Source: JAPYWM01 sp964489015 (GTDB lineage Bacteria; Bacteroidota; Bacteroidia; SpSt-205). Taken from it: a stretch of 24,125 nt of DNA. How positions within the stretch are numbered: the first letter of the stretch is position 1; every line of letters starts with the position of its first letter. A model generated the notes under the pieces. It did no database searches, had not been told where the DNA came from, and saw only the letters and a list, made by a program, of their open reading frames with translations. The stretch spans positions 1-24,125 of the forward strand of contig CAZAXD010000029.1 of NCBI GenBank assembly GCA_964489015.1. The letters run 5' to 3'. Made by a program: the position numbers and the translations under genes. Positions 23,986 to 24,125 of the stretch are shown here, piece after piece.

Positions 23986-24125
23986 GATATGCCAAAGCCG
24001 CCGGGCAAAAACGGCAGCCCCCCCGGCAACTGCCCCCCAAGCCGCTTAAAACTAGGGCTTGTAGCTTTTGCCGGGCATCTTCGTAGGCGGACTTGATGGC
24101 CTCTTCGAGTTGGGCCGGCGCCACA
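23957..24125 (-). CDS. C-terminal part of an unrecognised Cys-containing protein (partial)
   Basis: An open frame enters from the right edge and ends at TAA 23959-23957. It reads AQLEEAIKSAYEDARQKLQ (clearly helical and protein-like), then a Gly/Cys-rich piece GGSCRGGCRFCPAA with three Cys, and ends VRPLFSL. Its last 29 bases overlap the 3' end of the nuclease gene on the other strand. No family is recognised from about 55 residues. The helical part argues for real coding; the GC-rich Cys part could be affected by homopolymer errors (two long G/C runs). Confidence 0.45.
   Translation of the reverse strand, partial: VAPAQLEEAIKSAYEDARQKLQALVLSGLGGSCRGGCRFCPAALAYPKVRPLFSL

Noticed and set aside
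1..24125. CRISPR arrays, IS elements, tRNA or rRNA genes, prophage genes
   Set aside because: No regularly spaced repeats, transposase motifs, or RNA gene signatures were seen on either strand.

Overview
The window looks like a contig from a member of the Bacteroidota. The evidence is a full-length SprA (T9SS outer-membrane translocon), an exported nuclease-like protein ending in a T9SS type A-like sorting domain, Cys-lipoproteins with short signal peptides, and repeated promoter boxes of the Bacteroidetes type (TAnnTTTG, sometimes with a TTG 18-19 nt upstream). A 13-base run of N at 8878-8890 shows that this is a draft, scaffolded assembly. No tRNA, rRNA, CRISPR array, transposase or integrase was seen, and no stretch over 300 bases lacks a gene or gene remnant.

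Left part, minus strand (1-6622). A Kelch/fibronectin-III surface protein runs off the left edge and is broken twice, by an in-frame amber codon after the signal peptide and by a one-base slip in a homopolymer. Upstream lies a compact four-gene operon: a 79-aa helical protein, a SGNH hydrolase, an AlgI-like MBOAT acyltransferase, and a lipoprotein adaptor of the RND/HlyD type. The last three genes have overlapping ends. Before it come a DUF3365-type c-heme lipoprotein and a decayed SpoIIE-type phosphatase that has lost its central metal-binding motif.

Centre (6645-9645). A bifunctional phosphoglucose/phosphomannose isomerase overlaps a CDF cation transporter with a Cys-rich tail. Tail-to-tail with it is a HmuS/HemS haem-handling protein that contains the assembly gap. 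Its two halves are in different frames, so the N count is not the real gap size.

Core operon (9716-14022). gap, pgk, an exported thioredoxin-fold protein, grpE and dnaJ are chained by four successive ATGA stop/start overlaps. This ties lower glycolysis to the Hsp70 co-chaperones in one translationally coupled unit. With the isomerase, the window holds three glycolytic activities.

Right part (14038-24125). A lipoprotein and a second exported protein, both unrecognised, are followed by one or two very small lipoproteins, then sprA (2400 aa) and an endonuclease/exonuclease/phosphatase-family protein that is probably a substrate of the T9SS to which SprA belongs. A partial Cys-containing reading frame on the minus strand enters from the right edge.

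The most distinctive property of the window is its promoter layout. In nine genes the -7 box ends only 3-7 nt before the start codon, which predicts leaderless or nearly leaderless mRNAs. Genes inside operons instead rely on stop/start overlaps.
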